The position numbers and the translations under genes were made by a program. Under the pieces are notes generated by a model that saw only the letters and a program-made list of their open reading frames with translations, made no database searches and was not told where the DNA came from. A stretch of 54,247 nucleotides of DNA from Planctomycetota bacterium (GTDB taxonomy: Bacteria; Planctomycetota; Planctomycetia; JALXBF01). Below are positions 21,605-30,913 of this stretch, piece after piece. The stretch is from NCBI GenBank assembly GCA_026991575.1, contig JALXBF010000109.1, positions 1 through 54,247 of the forward strand. The letters are read 5' to 3'. Numbering within the stretch: position 1 is the first letter of the stretch; each line of letters begins with the position of its first letter.

Positions 21605-23773
21605 ATGAAGACGACAGCCGACAAATCGCCGCTCCGGGTTGTGCTGCTGGTGGCAAGCGTCGTTGTCAGCCTGAGTCTTGGGTCGGCCAGCAGCGGTCTG
21701 AGCGGTGAGGACAAGCCCATGGCCAGCAAGAAGATCAAAAACCCGGAGGAGCCGGTCCGTGAGGTGATCCACGGGGTGGTTGTCGAGGACCCGTTCCGCT
21801 GGCTTGAGGACGGCGACGCGGCCCGGGTGCGCGAGTGGGCCAGGCGTCAGGACCTCCACACACGGAACATCCTCCATGGTCTGCCCTGGTACGAACAGCT
21901 CAAGCAGCGACTGCTTCAGTTGCACCGGCTGGCGGCGATCGGGACACCCACGCCCCGCGGCCAGCGCGCGTTCGTCCTGGAACGCAGCCCGGAACAGATC
22001 CAGTACGTGCTGGCGGTCTACGAGCTCCGTTCCGGGCAGCGGACCGTGTTGGTTGACCCGAACAAGCTGGCTGCCGACGGGACGGTGGCGATCGACTGGT
22101 TCCACGTCTCACCCGATGGCGAACTGGTTGCCTACGGTCTGTCGGAGGGAGGGAGCGAGCGGAGCACACTGCACATCGTGCGTGCCGACGGTAGCAAGCT
22201 CGATGACGTCATCCCCGCCACGCGTGCATGCAGCCTGGCCTGGTTGCCCGATGCCAGCGGCTTCTTCTACACGAGGTACCCGCTGCCGGGCACGGTGCCC
22301 GCGGGCGATGAGAACTACTACAGGCGGGTGTACTTCCACCGCCTGGGCACCGATCCTAAAGCTGACCCGTTGGTCTTCGGTGCCGACCGGGCACGCGAGG
22401 ACTGGCCTGTGGTGGACCTGTCACCCGACGGCCGCTGGCTGGTAATTACAGTGCATCAGGGCTGGGCGCGCAGTGAGCTTTACGTGGCGGACGTCAGCCA
22501 GGAGCCGTACGTCTTCCGCCCCGTGGCCGAGGGCATCGACGCAATCTTCGACGGCATTGCCCTGAACGACCGCATCCTGATCCACACCAACTGGCAGGCT
22601 GCCCGTTACCGGGTGCTGATCGTGAACCCCCGGCAGCCGGACCTGGCGAAGGCCACGGAGTTCGTGCCCGAGCAACAGGACACGTTGCTTGACGTCGCTG
22701 TCGCCGGCGACAGGTTGCTGTTGACGTACCTCCACAACGCCGTCTCCCGGCTTGTGGTCACCCCGCTGGCGGAGTACCGCCCCAGTCCTGTGGCACTGCC
22801 GTCGATGACGACCATTGCCGGCATCGGGGCCACCCGCGGCAGCCGCGACGCGTTCGTGCGGATCCACTCGTTCGTTCGCCCCACGGAGCTGTACCGCCTC
22901 GGACCCGAGGAACAGAAGCTGGTGCTGTGGCGCAAAGTGCAGGCTCCGATCGACCCGGAGCAGTATGAGGTCAAGCAGGTGTGGTACCGGTCGAAGGACG
23001 GTACGCGCGTGCCGATGTTTCTGGTGTTCCGCCGCGACCTGAAGCCGAACAGTCCCATGCCCACAGTACTTTACGGCTACGGCGGGTTCAACATCAGCAT
23101 CACCCCACGGTTCTGGCCGTCGTTGCCGGTCTGGCTTGATTCGGGTGGTTTGCTGGCAGTGGCGAACCTGCGAGGAGGGGCCGAATTCGGTGAGGCGTGG
23201 CACCGGGCCGGGATGCTGCAGAACAAGCAGAACGTGTTCGACGATTTCATCGCCGCCGCTGAGTGGCTGATCGAACAGGGGTACACCAGTCCGGAGCGGT
23301 TGGCCATTATGGGGCGTTCCAACGGCGGACTGCTCGTGGCCGCGGCGCTGACGCAGCGGCCCGAGCTGTTTCGCGCCGTGATCTGCGGCGTGCCGCTGAC
23401 GGATATGGTCCGCTACCACAAATTCCTGATTGCCCGTCTGTGGATTCCCGAGTACGGCGACCCCGACGACCCACAGCATTTCCGCTGGCTGTACGCTTAC
23501 TCACCGTACCACCGCGTTCGACGCGGTGTCTCGTATCCGGCGGTGTTGATCACGACGGCGGAGTTCGACACCCGGGTTGATCCGGCTCATGCGCGCAAGT
23601 TTGCGGCCCGGTTGCAGAACGCGACTGCGGCCGAAGACCGCCCGATTCTGCTAAGAGTCGAGTCCCGTGCCGGCCATGGGGCAGGCCGACCGGTGACGAA
23701 GGTGGTCGATGAGGAGGCGGACGTGTGGAGTTTCCTGTTCTGGCAGCTAGGTATTGAGCCGGCGCTGCCATGA
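21605..23773 (+). CDS. Prolyl oligopeptidase (S9A family), exported
   Basis: Serine peptidase cutting after proline in short peptides. From ATG 21605 it has 722 residues. A hydrophobic N-terminal segment (residues 10-30) suggests export. After it comes the family N-terminal motif EDPFRWLED, a seven-bladed beta-propeller (about 80-440) and an alpha/beta-hydrolase domain. The triad is complete: S572 in GRSNGG, D655 in AEFDTRVDP and H691 in RAGHGAG, with NLRGGAEFGEAWH as the usual preceding block. ACGGAG lies upstream of the chosen ATG. Confidence 0.93.
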   Translation: MKTTADKSPLRVVLLVASVVVSLSLGSASSGLSGEDKPMASKKIKNPEEPVREVIHGVVVEDPFRWLEDGDAARVREWARRQDLHTRNILHGLPWYEQLKQRLLQLHRLAAIGTPTPRGQRAFVLERSPEQIQYVLAVYELRSGQRTVLVDPNKLAADGTVAIDWFHVSPDGELVAYGLSEGGSERSTLHIVRADGSKLDDVIPATRACSLAWLPDASGFFYTRYPLPGTVPAGDENYYRRVYFHRLGTDPKADPLVFGADRAREDWPVVDLSPDGRWLVITVHQGWARSELYVADVSQEPYVFRPVAEGIDAIFDGIALNDRILIHTNWQAARYRVLIVNPRQPDLAKATEFVPEQQDTLLDVAVAGDRLLLTYLHNAVSRLVVTPLAEYRPSPVALPSMTTIAGIGATRGSRDAFVRIHSFVRPTELYRLGPEEQKLVLWRKVQAPIDPEQYEVKQVWYRSKDGTRVPMFLVFRRDLKPNSPMPTVLYGYGGFNISITPRFWPSLPVWLDSGGLLAVANLRGGAEFGEAWHRAGMLQNKQNVFDDFIAAAEWLIEQGYTSPERLAIMGRSNGGLLVAAALTQRPELFRAVICGVPLTDMVRYHKFLIARLWIPEYGDPDDPQHFRWLYAYSPYHRVRRGVSYPAVLITTAEFDTRVDPAHARKFAARLQNATAAEDRPILLRVESRAGHGAGRPVTKVVDEEADVWSFLFWQLGIEPALP

Positions 23774-23782
23774 AAGATGCAC

Positions 23783-23820
23783 AAAAAAGCCCCGTTACCC
23801 GGTGCAACCCGGGCAACGGG
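23783..23820 (-). terminator. Rho-independent terminator of candidate small RNA
   Basis: A 12-bp stem with one mismatch (arms about 23791-23802 and 23809-23820) is followed, on the minus strand, by six T (23788-23783). It is the only hairpin in the window with so clear a T-tract. It could also limit read-through toward the prolyl oligopeptidase gene. Confidence 0.7.
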
Positions 23821-23899
23821 ACCGGAACAGAGAAGAGGCGAGGGTAATGCGGGCATCGCCAGGGCGACTGGAAGGGGGGACAGCCGCCCTTCGCCTCGG
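23783..23899 (-). ncRNA. Candidate structured small RNA (~117 nt)
   Basis: On the minus strand a sigma-70-type promoter (TTGACA at 23933-23928, 16-base spacer, TAGGAT at 23911-23906) would start a transcript near 23899. The transcript opens with GAGGCGAAGGG (23897-23887), which can pair with CCCTCGCCTC (23844-23835) as a closing stem. It ends at a GC-rich stem (23791-23820) followed by six U. No gene lies downstream on this strand, since prolyl oligopeptidase is convergent. I do not recognise SRP, 6S, tmRNA or RNase P features. The combination of promoter, enclosed fold and intrinsic terminator is what supports an RNA gene. Confidence 0.55.
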
Positions 23900-23905
23900 G
23901 TATCC

Positions 23906-23933
23906 ATCCTAACCAATTCCAGTCTGGTGTCAA
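23906..23933 (-). promoter_or_regulatory. Promoter of candidate small RNA
   Basis: A perfect -35 TTGACA (23928-23933) and a -10 TAGGAT (23906-23911, four of six consensus bases) with a 16-base spacer, reading toward the terminator at 23783. Confidence 0.5.
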
Positions 23934-24241
23934 CCGGCGCAGCAGTGCAGTTCGGCTCGTGCCCGCACAGCGGCATTGCAGTTCCCAGGGAGACAGCGAC
24001 CGGCGAGCGGCCGGCGTCGCTTGCCGTGTCGCGGGAGCGAGGAGAGTCACACGGTGTAGGGGGCCGTTGAGCGGTTACGCGTGGGGCCATTGCGCGGTAG
24101 CCAGCTCCAGGGGCTTGCCCGGTCAAGTCAACCACGCGTCGTTGCCACTCCGCCGGCTGCCAGTCTGGACGGAGTGTTCCGTCGTGGCGACGTGCCCGTG
24201 TGTGTGTTGCGGGGGTGCGAGCTCGTTGCGGGGTGCTCTGA

Positions 24242-25342
<1,101 letters not shown>

Positions 25343-25375
25343 TGGCCCGGCCACGGCACGCTCTGGCGAGAAAGA

Positions 25376-25412
25376 CACGACCCCCGGCCCGGTAGGTCGG
25401 GGGTTTGTCGTG
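25376..25412 (+). terminator. Terminator-like hairpin after mdh
   Basis: Stem of CCCCCG (25381-25386) with CGGGGG (25398-25403), extended by inner GG/CC and an outer CACGA/TCGTG pair, followed by TTT. It lies 34 bases after the mdh stop and faces the end of the convergent dnaA gene. Confidence 0.55.
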
Positions 25413-25490
25413 CGCCGCGGCGGCACAGCGATTGTGAACGGGCCCACACGTGCGAGCGAAGCCAGAGATCAGGGGGCGTCGTTGTCGCGT

Positions 25491-26885
25491 CTAGTAGCCG
25501 AGGCTGCGTTCGATCGCCGCCAGGGCCTCTTCCACTGGCCAGCTCGCGCCGCCAATGGTCAGGATGGCGCGATCCTGGAGCCACTGGCGCACGCGCCGCT
25601 CAGCGGCCATGACGGTCGTGTGTAGCCGGCCGCCGAAGTGCTTGCCGATGGCTTCGTACGAGGCGCCCGTGTGCTTGCGAGCCAGGTACATGGCGAGCAT
25701 GCGTGGGTAGGCGATGCTGGTGGCTCGCGATCGGGAACGGATGGTTTTGGTGTCGAGTTGGAAGAGTCGACAGACGGCCCGTTCGATGTCGCGCAGCGTG
25801 ACGCGCTTGACTCTGCGGTGGAGCAGATCGACGAGTGCTTCGCGGGCGGTTTCCACCGTGAGCTTCCGCTGACGCAACGATGCAGCGGCCAGCAGTCGGT
25901 TGACTGCTCCTTCCAGCTCACGCACGTTGCCGATCACATGGTCGATGACAAACTGTTTGACCGGTTCGCTGAGCTGCAGCCCGATGGCGGCCGCCTTGGT
26001 TTCCAGGATCCGGCGTCGGGTTTCGCGATCAGGCAGGGCCAGTTCGCAGGTGAAGCCGGTGACGAGCCGTTCGCGGAGCGGTTCGGAGAGGGCGTTCAGG
26101 AAGCTGGGGTGCTGATCGCAGGTGACCACCACCTGGTGGTTGTTGGAGACGAGTTCGTCGATGGTATGGAGCAGTTCTCGTTGCGTGGCGTTTGTGCGTG
26201 CGATGAACTGGATGTCGTCCAGCAGCAGGAATCGGGTGCTGCGCATTTCCTTGCGGAACCCGCTCAACTTGCGGGCCTGCATGGCTTCGAGGAAGCGGTT
26301 GGTGAATGCTTCGCTGGTCAGGTAGATGGGCCGGCTACTGCCGCGGCGTCGCTGGGTTTGGTGTTCGATGGCGCGGAGCAGGTGTGTCTTGCCGGTGCCG
26401 AACGGGCCGTAGAGCACGAGCGGGTTGAAAGCGCGGCCGGGGTTCTGAGCCACTTGCTTGGCGGCCACCACGGCCAGTTCGTTGCACGGGCCGACGACGA
26501 AGTTTTCGAACCGGTATCGGGCGGCGGGCAGTTTCGTTTCGTCGGACTCGTCGCCTTCGCTGACCGCGGTGCCGTTGGTGGGCCGGCTCTGGCTGGGCGG
26601 TGCGGCCTCATTGCGACGCATCTGGCGGAACAGTTCCGGGTCGACCACGATGCGCACGCGCACCGCGTGCCCTGTGACGCTATGGGCTGCTTCTCTGAGC
26701 AGTCCGAGGAAGTTTGCCGATAGCCAGTCCTGGAAGAAGAGGTTCGGGACGCCTACGACCAGCTCGCCACCATCCAGCTCGAACTTCGTGTTGTCCCTGA
26801 ACCAGAGGTTATAGCGCAGTTCTCCCACGCGCGCAGCCACCTCGCGCCGGATGGCTGCAGCCAAGCCGGTCTCCGTGACTTTCAC
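25491..26885 (-). CDS. dnaA: Chromosomal replication initiator DnaA
   Basis: AAA+ ATPase that opens the replication origin and regulates transcription. From GTG 26885, preceded by GGGGGAAAA, it has 464 residues. Domain I is visible at 1-80 (ELRYNLWFRDN...LVVGVPNLFFQDWL), a short linker to about 120, Walker A GPFGTGKT at 160-167, Walker B LLLDD at 220-224, and the DnaA-box-binding domain IV at about 380-435 (YPRMLAMYLARKHTGASYEAIG). The box signature reads FGGRLHTTV, with Leu where most bacteria have Asp. No dnaN, recF or gyrB is adjacent, so this is an isolated dnaA. The open frame upstream of 26885 lacks DnaA similarity. Confidence 0.93.
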   Translation of the reverse strand: MKVTETGLAAAIRREVAARVGELRYNLWFRDNTKFELDGGELVVGVPNLFFQDWLSANFLGLLREAAHSVTGHAVRVRIVVDPELFRQMRRNEAAPPSQSRPTNGTAVSEGDESDETKLPAARYRFENFVVGPCNELAVVAAKQVAQNPGRAFNPLVLYGPFGTGKTHLLRAIEHQTQRRRGSSRPIYLTSEAFTNRFLEAMQARKLSGFRKEMRSTRFLLLDDIQFIARTNATQRELLHTIDELVSNNHQVVVTCDQHPSFLNALSEPLRERLVTGFTCELALPDRETRRRILETKAAAIGLQLSEPVKQFVIDHVIGNVRELEGAVNRLLAAASLRQRKLTVETAREALVDLLHRRVKRVTLRDIERAVCRLFQLDTKTIRSRSRATSIAYPRMLAMYLARKHTGASYEAIGKHFGGRLHTTVMAAERRVRQWLQDRAILTIGGASWPVEEALAAIERSLGY

Positions 26886-27092
26886 GACTTTTCCCCCAGC
26901 GCTACTTAAAGCACCACACAACCGAGCATCCAGCTCCGTCCCTGCGCACACAGTCCCTGGCGGCGACTGTGGGTGTGTCACGCAGGGGCCCCGGCCATGA
27001 GTGGCCATGACCGGGCAAGGACCGATTGTACCCGCTGCACGGTAGAGGTCAAAAGCTTCCCGGGCGAATTCTTGTCCTTTCCGGCGCGCGAT

Positions 27093-27112
27093 AGCGGTTG
27101 CGCGCAACCGCT
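27093..27112. promoter_or_regulatory. 20-bp perfect palindrome upstream of dnaA
   Basis: AGCGGTTGCGCGCAACCGCT reads identically on both strands. Its size and position, about 210 bases upstream of the dnaA start, suit a dimeric repressor site or an origin-associated element. Confidence 0.4.
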
Positions 27113-27174
27113 GGTGCGCGAAAACCCTGAGAGCGGCAGCAGATTTGCCGGTTGTGCGGCGGCTGTCGATAGCC

Positions 27175-27183
27175 TGTGCATAA
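27175..27183 (-). promoter_or_regulatory. DnaA box (TTATGCACA)
   Basis: On the minus strand the sequence is TTATGCACA, which fits the general DnaA box TTATNCACA. It lies 290 bases upstream of the dnaA start. A second, weaker site, TGATCCACA, occurs on the plus strand at 27574-27582. Confidence 0.45.
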
Positions 27184-27205
27184 CCGGCTGCCGCCGCTGC
27201 ACCGG

Positions 27206-27529
27206 TCACCGCCCCCCCTCAAGGCGCCCGCCTAGCTCTGCCGCCAACTCATCAGCACGCACCAGTTCCCGATCCCGTTTCCCCGGCTGCCAGCGGTAGA
27301 CGGTCAGCGGCCCGAGCTGCTCGGGGGGGCGTGGTTTGTGCTGAGCATGCCGCTGGCTGGCCTGCCCATACAGCAACGCCACGTGCTCCCGGCACGCCAG
27401 AGCGTAGGTCTTCAGCTCCGTCAGCACGCCGTCCGTCCAGCGTGCCGCGATCTTGTACACAGCCGGCTGCTCACAGCCACGCGCGGTGCAACGCACCTCG
27501 TAGTGCCAGCCGTCGTCCTTCTGGCTCAT
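27206..27529 (-). CDS. Small conserved Cys/His-containing protein
   Basis: 107 residues from ATG 27529. The N-terminal half has CTARGC and later CREH, a spacing compatible with a small zinc site (Cys-x4-Cys...Cys-x2-His). The C-terminal half (PLTVYRWQPGKRDRELVRADELAAEL) looks like a helical tail. The frame is open further upstream, but MSQKDD is the natural start. It lies between dnaA and the divergent cobL-like gene. I do not recognise a named family; function unknown. Confidence 0.6.
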   Translation of the reverse strand: MSQKDDGWHYEVRCTARGCEQPAVYKIAARWTDGVLTELKTYALACREHVALLYGQASQRHAQHKPRPPEQLGPLTVYRWQPGKRDRELVRADELAAELGGRLEGGR

Positions 27530-27624
27530 GCCCGCCGTCCCCCGCAAGTAAAATGCTCCAATGTTCCGAACACTGATCCACACCACCGCTAAGTCTAGCC
27601 GAGCGGCGGACGGAGGGTCCGACG

Positions 27625-28875
27625 GTGTCCGAGAAATGGTCCAAGGTGTACATCGTCGGTGTCAGCGACACCGGACTCAGCGGCCTGTCCGATGCTGCCC
27701 GCCATCTGGTGCTGTCTGCTGACCTGCTGGTCGGCGATCCGGACGTCCTGGCCCGGTTCGCGGAACTGGATAGCGAGAAGCAACCTGTCAGCACCGATTG
27801 GGCCCTGGTCTGCGACACGATCGCCCGCCAACTCGGCCACCGTAACATCGTGGTCCTGGCCACCGGCGATCCGCTCTTCTACGGCGTGGCCCGGTACATC
27901 ACGGAGAAGCTGGGGAAGGACCAGGTGGAGATCGTGCCCCATGTCAGCACGATGCAGCTGGCCTTTGCGCGCGTGAAGGAGTCCTGGGAAGACGCCTACC
28001 TGCTGGATCTGGCGCAACGCGACCTGGATGACGTACTGGACCGGATCCGAGTGGCAGCGAAGGTGGGGCTGTTTACGAGCGAGCAGTGGCCGCCGAGCCG
28101 GATCGCACGCGAGCTGCTGGACGCGCAGCTTGACTACTTCACCGCTTACGTCTGCGAAAACCTCGGCTCTCCAGACGAACGGGTCACGCGGGCGGAACTG
28201 GCCGAAGTCGCCGAGATGACTTTTTCGCCGCTCAATGTCATGATCCTGGTGCGCAAGGCGAAGGTGCCGCCGAGGGGGGACCTGCCGCGTAAGCCCGCCC
28301 GCTTCGGCAACCCGGACGACTGGTTCGCGCAGTCCCCGGCCAAGGAAGGACTGTTGACGCACGCCGAGATCCGGGCCGTGGCGCTGGCCAAGCTGGCGGT
28401 GGAACCGTCTAGCGTGGTCTGGGATATCGGTGCCGGTACCGGCGCGGTGGCCATCGAGGCAGCGCTGCTGGCGCCGCAAGGGACCGTCTACGCCGTCGAG
28501 CGGGACGCGGCCGACTTCGACCTGATCCGCTCCAACGCCGAGCGGTTCGAGGTCACCAACCTGGTGCCGATCCACGGCTCAGCACCCGAGGTCCTGGAGC
28601 GGCTTCCGGACCCGGACGCGGTGTTCGTCGGGGCGACGGCGCGCGAACTGGCACCAATCCTGCACGAAGCTTTCCAGCGGCTCAAGCGGGGCGGCCGCCT
28701 CGTCGTGCACGTCGCCACACTGGCAAACCTGAACCAGGCCCTTGCCGAGCTGGGCCAACTACGCCGTGAACCGGACATCTGCCTCCTGCAGGTGGCACGC
28801 GCCGTACATCAGCTGGGCAGCATCCGTTTCGACCCGATCGCCCCATCGTTCCTGATCGCAATCACCAAGGCTTAG
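27625..28875 (+). CDS. cobL: Precorrin-6Y C5,15-methyltransferase (CbiE-CbiT fusion)
   Basis: SAM-dependent enzyme that methylates C5 and C15 of the corrin ring and decarboxylates the acetate side chain in cobalamin synthesis. The N-terminal half (1-205) is the CbiE tetrapyrrole methylase (VYIVGVSDTGLSGL, ATGDPLFYG, HVSTMQLAFAR). The C-terminal half (about 240-416) is CbiT with the SAM site WDIGAGTGAVAIEAALL and YAVERD. The usual S-x-HGR motif of CbiE is absent: the corresponding part reads DLAQRDLDD, so activity may be altered. The start is GTG after a GGAGG site. No other cobalamin gene is in the window; the next gene starts 4 bases after its stop. Confidence 0.85.
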   Translation: MSEKWSKVYIVGVSDTGLSGLSDAARHLVLSADLLVGDPDVLARFAELDSEKQPVSTDWALVCDTIARQLGHRNIVVLATGDPLFYGVARYITEKLGKDQVEIVPHVSTMQLAFARVKESWEDAYLLDLAQRDLDDVLDRIRVAAKVGLFTSEQWPPSRIARELLDAQLDYFTAYVCENLGSPDERVTRAELAEVAEMTFSPLNVMILVRKAKVPPRGDLPRKPARFGNPDDWFAQSPAKEGLLTHAEIRAVALAKLAVEPSSVVWDIGAGTGAVAIEAALLAPQGTVYAVERDAADFDLIRSNAERFEVTNLVPIHGSAPEVLERLPDPDAVFVGATARELAPILHEAFQRLKRGGRLVVHVATLANLNQALAELGQLRREPDICLLQVARAVHQLGSIRFDPIAPSFLIAITKA

Positions 28876-28879
28876 GACC

Positions 28880-29887
28880 ATGAGCACCGCCTCGCTTACC
28901 GCACGGGAACGCATCGAACGAACGCTACGCGGCGAACCGGTCGATCGTGCCCCTGTCGCCACGTGGCGGCACCACCCGCGGCAGGAGGTCACGACGGACG
29001 GGCTCGTCGAAATCACGGTCCGCTATCAGCGTGAACACAACTGGGACCTGGTCAAGATCAACCCCCGGGCCGAGTACCATGCCGAAGCATGGGGCAACCG
29101 CTACGCACTCTACCTGGACGACCACCGCCGGCCCACGCTGCTGGAACACCGGATCACAGAGCCGGCCGACTTCGAGAAACTCGAGGAGCTCGACCCCGAA
29201 GAGGGCGTTCTCGGCGAGCACCTCACCGCGGTACGCCGCATCCGGGAGCAGTTGGGCAACGACGTACCCATCGTCATGACCGTCTTTACCCCGTTGTCCA
29301 TCGCTGCCGAGTTGGCCGGCATCCGCAGGGAAAACCCTGCCCGGATCTTTACCGACCCGGAGCCCCTGCGCGTTGGTCTGGAGCGGATCACACGCACGTT
29401 CGAGGGATTCGTGCGCAGGGTGCTGGAGGCCGGTGCCGACGGCATCTTCCTGGCCACCACGCGGCTCGGCACCAGGAAGTACCTGACCGACGAGCAGTTC
29501 CGCGCCTTCAGCACACCGTACGACCTGCGCATCCTCCAGGCCGCCTCCGCCGGCTGGTTCAACATCCTGCACGTTTGCGGCAGCCAATGCATGCTGGACC
29601 TGACCCGCGACTATCCCGTGCCGGCCTACAGCTGGGACATGGCCGACCGGACCAACCCCGGCCCTGAACTGGTCGCCGTGCAGTGGTGCCGGGTTGCCAT
29701 CGGGGGAATCGATCAGAGGCTGATGAACCGCGCCGACGCCGCGGAGATGATCTGCGCGCAGGCACGCGACGCGTGGCAGCGAGCAGGGGCAGCACGGATG
29801 GTGATCGCCGGCGGCTGCGTGCTGCCCACCGACGTGCGGCCCGAGAACCTGCACCGCCTGAGGCAGTGCGTGGAACAGCTACATTGA
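28880..29887 (+). CDS. Uroporphyrinogen decarboxylase-family protein, MtaA/CmuA-like
   Basis: 335-residue UroD-superfamily TIM barrel. It lacks the RQAGRY active-site motif of true HemE, having APVATWRHHP near residues 24-33. It keeps a His-x-Cys...Cys set, H231 and C233 (HVCGSQ) and C313 (AGGCVLPTDVRPEN), as in the zinc site of methylcobalamin:coenzyme M methyltransferases (MtaA/MtbA) and related corrinoid enzymes. A methyl transfer involving a corrinoid or thiol is therefore more likely than heme synthesis. It is translationally close to the CobL-type gene (4-base gap), which strengthens a corrinoid link. Confidence 0.75.
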   Translation: MSTASLTARERIERTLRGEPVDRAPVATWRHHPRQEVTTDGLVEITVRYQREHNWDLVKINPRAEYHAEAWGNRYALYLDDHRRPTLLEHRITEPADFEKLEELDPEEGVLGEHLTAVRRIREQLGNDVPIVMTVFTPLSIAAELAGIRRENPARIFTDPEPLRVGLERITRTFEGFVRRVLEAGADGIFLATTRLGTRKYLTDEQFRAFSTPYDLRILQAASAGWFNILHVCGSQCMLDLTRDYPVPAYSWDMADRTNPGPELVAVQWCRVAIGGIDQRLMNRADAAEMICAQARDAWQRAGAARMVIAGGCVLPTDVRPENLHRLRQCVEQLH

Positions 29888-29932
29888 CGGCTGGACGATG
29901 GCCTGCAGCGTGCGGCTAGCGGAGAACGCACG

Positions 29933-30676
29933 GTGAGCACGACGATCGAATTGCCCGAGAAGCTGGATGTGATCGCGGTCGGCGCGCATCCGGACGATGT
30001 GGAGATCGCCTGCGGCGGCACCCTGGCCTTGCTGGCCCAGCAGGGCTATCGGGTCGGCATCGTGGACTTGACCGATGGTGAGCCGACGCCGTTGTCTCCG
30101 GGCCCGGAGGCCAGACTAGGCGAAGCCCGGCGAGCTGCCGAGATCCTGGGGGTGCATGTGCGCGAAACGCTGGATCTGCAGAACCGGGCGCTGTTCGATA
30201 GCTTCGAGGCACGCGTGGCACTGGCGCGAGTCCTGCGCCGGTACCGCCCCTCCGTGGTAATCGGCCCGGGTGGCGGCACGCCGATGGCGTCACCGGATCA
30301 CTACCAGGCGATGCTCATCACCGATGCAGCCGTCTTCTACAGCCGATTGACCAAATGGGACGCTCACTTCGACCACTTGCCCCCCCACCGCGTCGCCGCC
30401 CTGGTACACTACTGGCTCGCACTGCGTGGCCCCGAGCCGCTGCCCCAAGGGGGGGCATTCGTGGTTAACATCACCCGTACCTTCCAACGCAAGATCCAGG
30501 CGATCCGAGCGTACGAGAGCCAGTTTCCTCCCGAGAAGGAGTACATCTTCCACGTTATCGAAACGGTCAATCGGCACGCGGGCCTGAGAGCCGGGTTCGA
30601 GTACGGGGAACTCTTCCTGTACCATCGACTCGTCGGCACCGAAGACCTGGTCTCGTTGGTCGTGCCGGAAGGTTGA
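29933..30676 (+). CDS. bshB1: PIG-L/LmbE deacetylase, BshB1-like
   Basis: Zinc-dependent N-deacetylase of 247 residues. The metal motif is AHPDDVEIACGGTLA (near residue 18), and SPDHYQAM supplies the later His. The C-terminal blocks PPHRVAAL and RKIQAIRAYESQF closely resemble BshB1, which deacetylates GlcNAc-malate in bacillithiol synthesis. The normal RHPDHG motif is modified to ASPDHYQ. No bshA or bshC is nearby, so the pathway is inferred. The start is GTG with a GGAG site, 45 bases after the UroD-family gene, so it may belong to the same transcript. Confidence 0.72.
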   Translation: MSTTIELPEKLDVIAVGAHPDDVEIACGGTLALLAQQGYRVGIVDLTDGEPTPLSPGPEARLGEARRAAEILGVHVRETLDLQNRALFDSFEARVALARVLRRYRPSVVIGPGGGTPMASPDHYQAMLITDAAVFYSRLTKWDAHFDHLPPHRVAALVHYWLALRGPEPLPQGGAFVVNITRTFQRKIQAIRAYESQFPPEKEYIFHVIETVNRHAGLRAGFEYGELFLYHRLVGTEDLVSLVVPEG

Positions 30677-30716
30677 CCGGTTTCGGCGGCCAGTTCGGCC
30701 CTGGCTGCAGCGATGG

Positions 30717-30745
30717 TTGTCAACGGTGGTACGGAAACACACAAT
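30717..30745 (+). promoter_or_regulatory. Possible promoter for TPR/sigma-factor region
   Basis: TTGTCA (30717-30722) and CACAAT (30740-30745) are separated by 17 bases, matching five and four of six consensus positions. It lies about 170 bases upstream of the exported TPR gene. Confidence 0.3.
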
Positions 30746-30913
30746 AGCAAGTGTCATGGTAGCCCGACGGGGGTCTCGAGTGACCGCCGTTACTAGAGTG
30801 TGACGCACGCGTTCGATGGTGGTTTGGCCTGGCCGCCCCCGCCACGGGGCCGGGGTGGCCGACCACGTCGCCAGGATCGCTTTTGGTGCGTTGCCGCTAA
30901 AGGAAACCGAACC

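Larger units (their letters stand above)
26886..27205. other. dnaA upstream region
   Basis: About 320 bases between dnaA and the small gene at 27206. It contains a 20-bp perfect palindrome (27093-27112) and a match to the DnaA box (27175-27183). I see no AT-rich unwinding element, and the number of boxes is low for an origin, so autoregulation of dnaA is as likely as an origin. Confidence 0.45.

Noticed and set aside
25638-26723. Plus-strand open frame of about 360 codons
   Set aside because: Fully antisense to dnaA, whose Walker and box-binding motifs are unambiguous on the other strand.
26886-27209. N-terminal extension of dnaA
   Set aside because: The extra residues do not resemble DnaA domain I, which begins just after the GTG at 26885.
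27574-27582. Second DnaA box (TGATCCACA)
   Set aside because: One mismatch in a nine-base site is expected by chance, and it lies outside the dnaA upstream region; mentioned only as a weak candidate.
28880-29887. Annotation as heme-pathway uroporphyrinogen decarboxylase (hemE)
   Set aside because: The RQAGRY active-site motif is missing and a His/Cys/Cys metal set is present instead.
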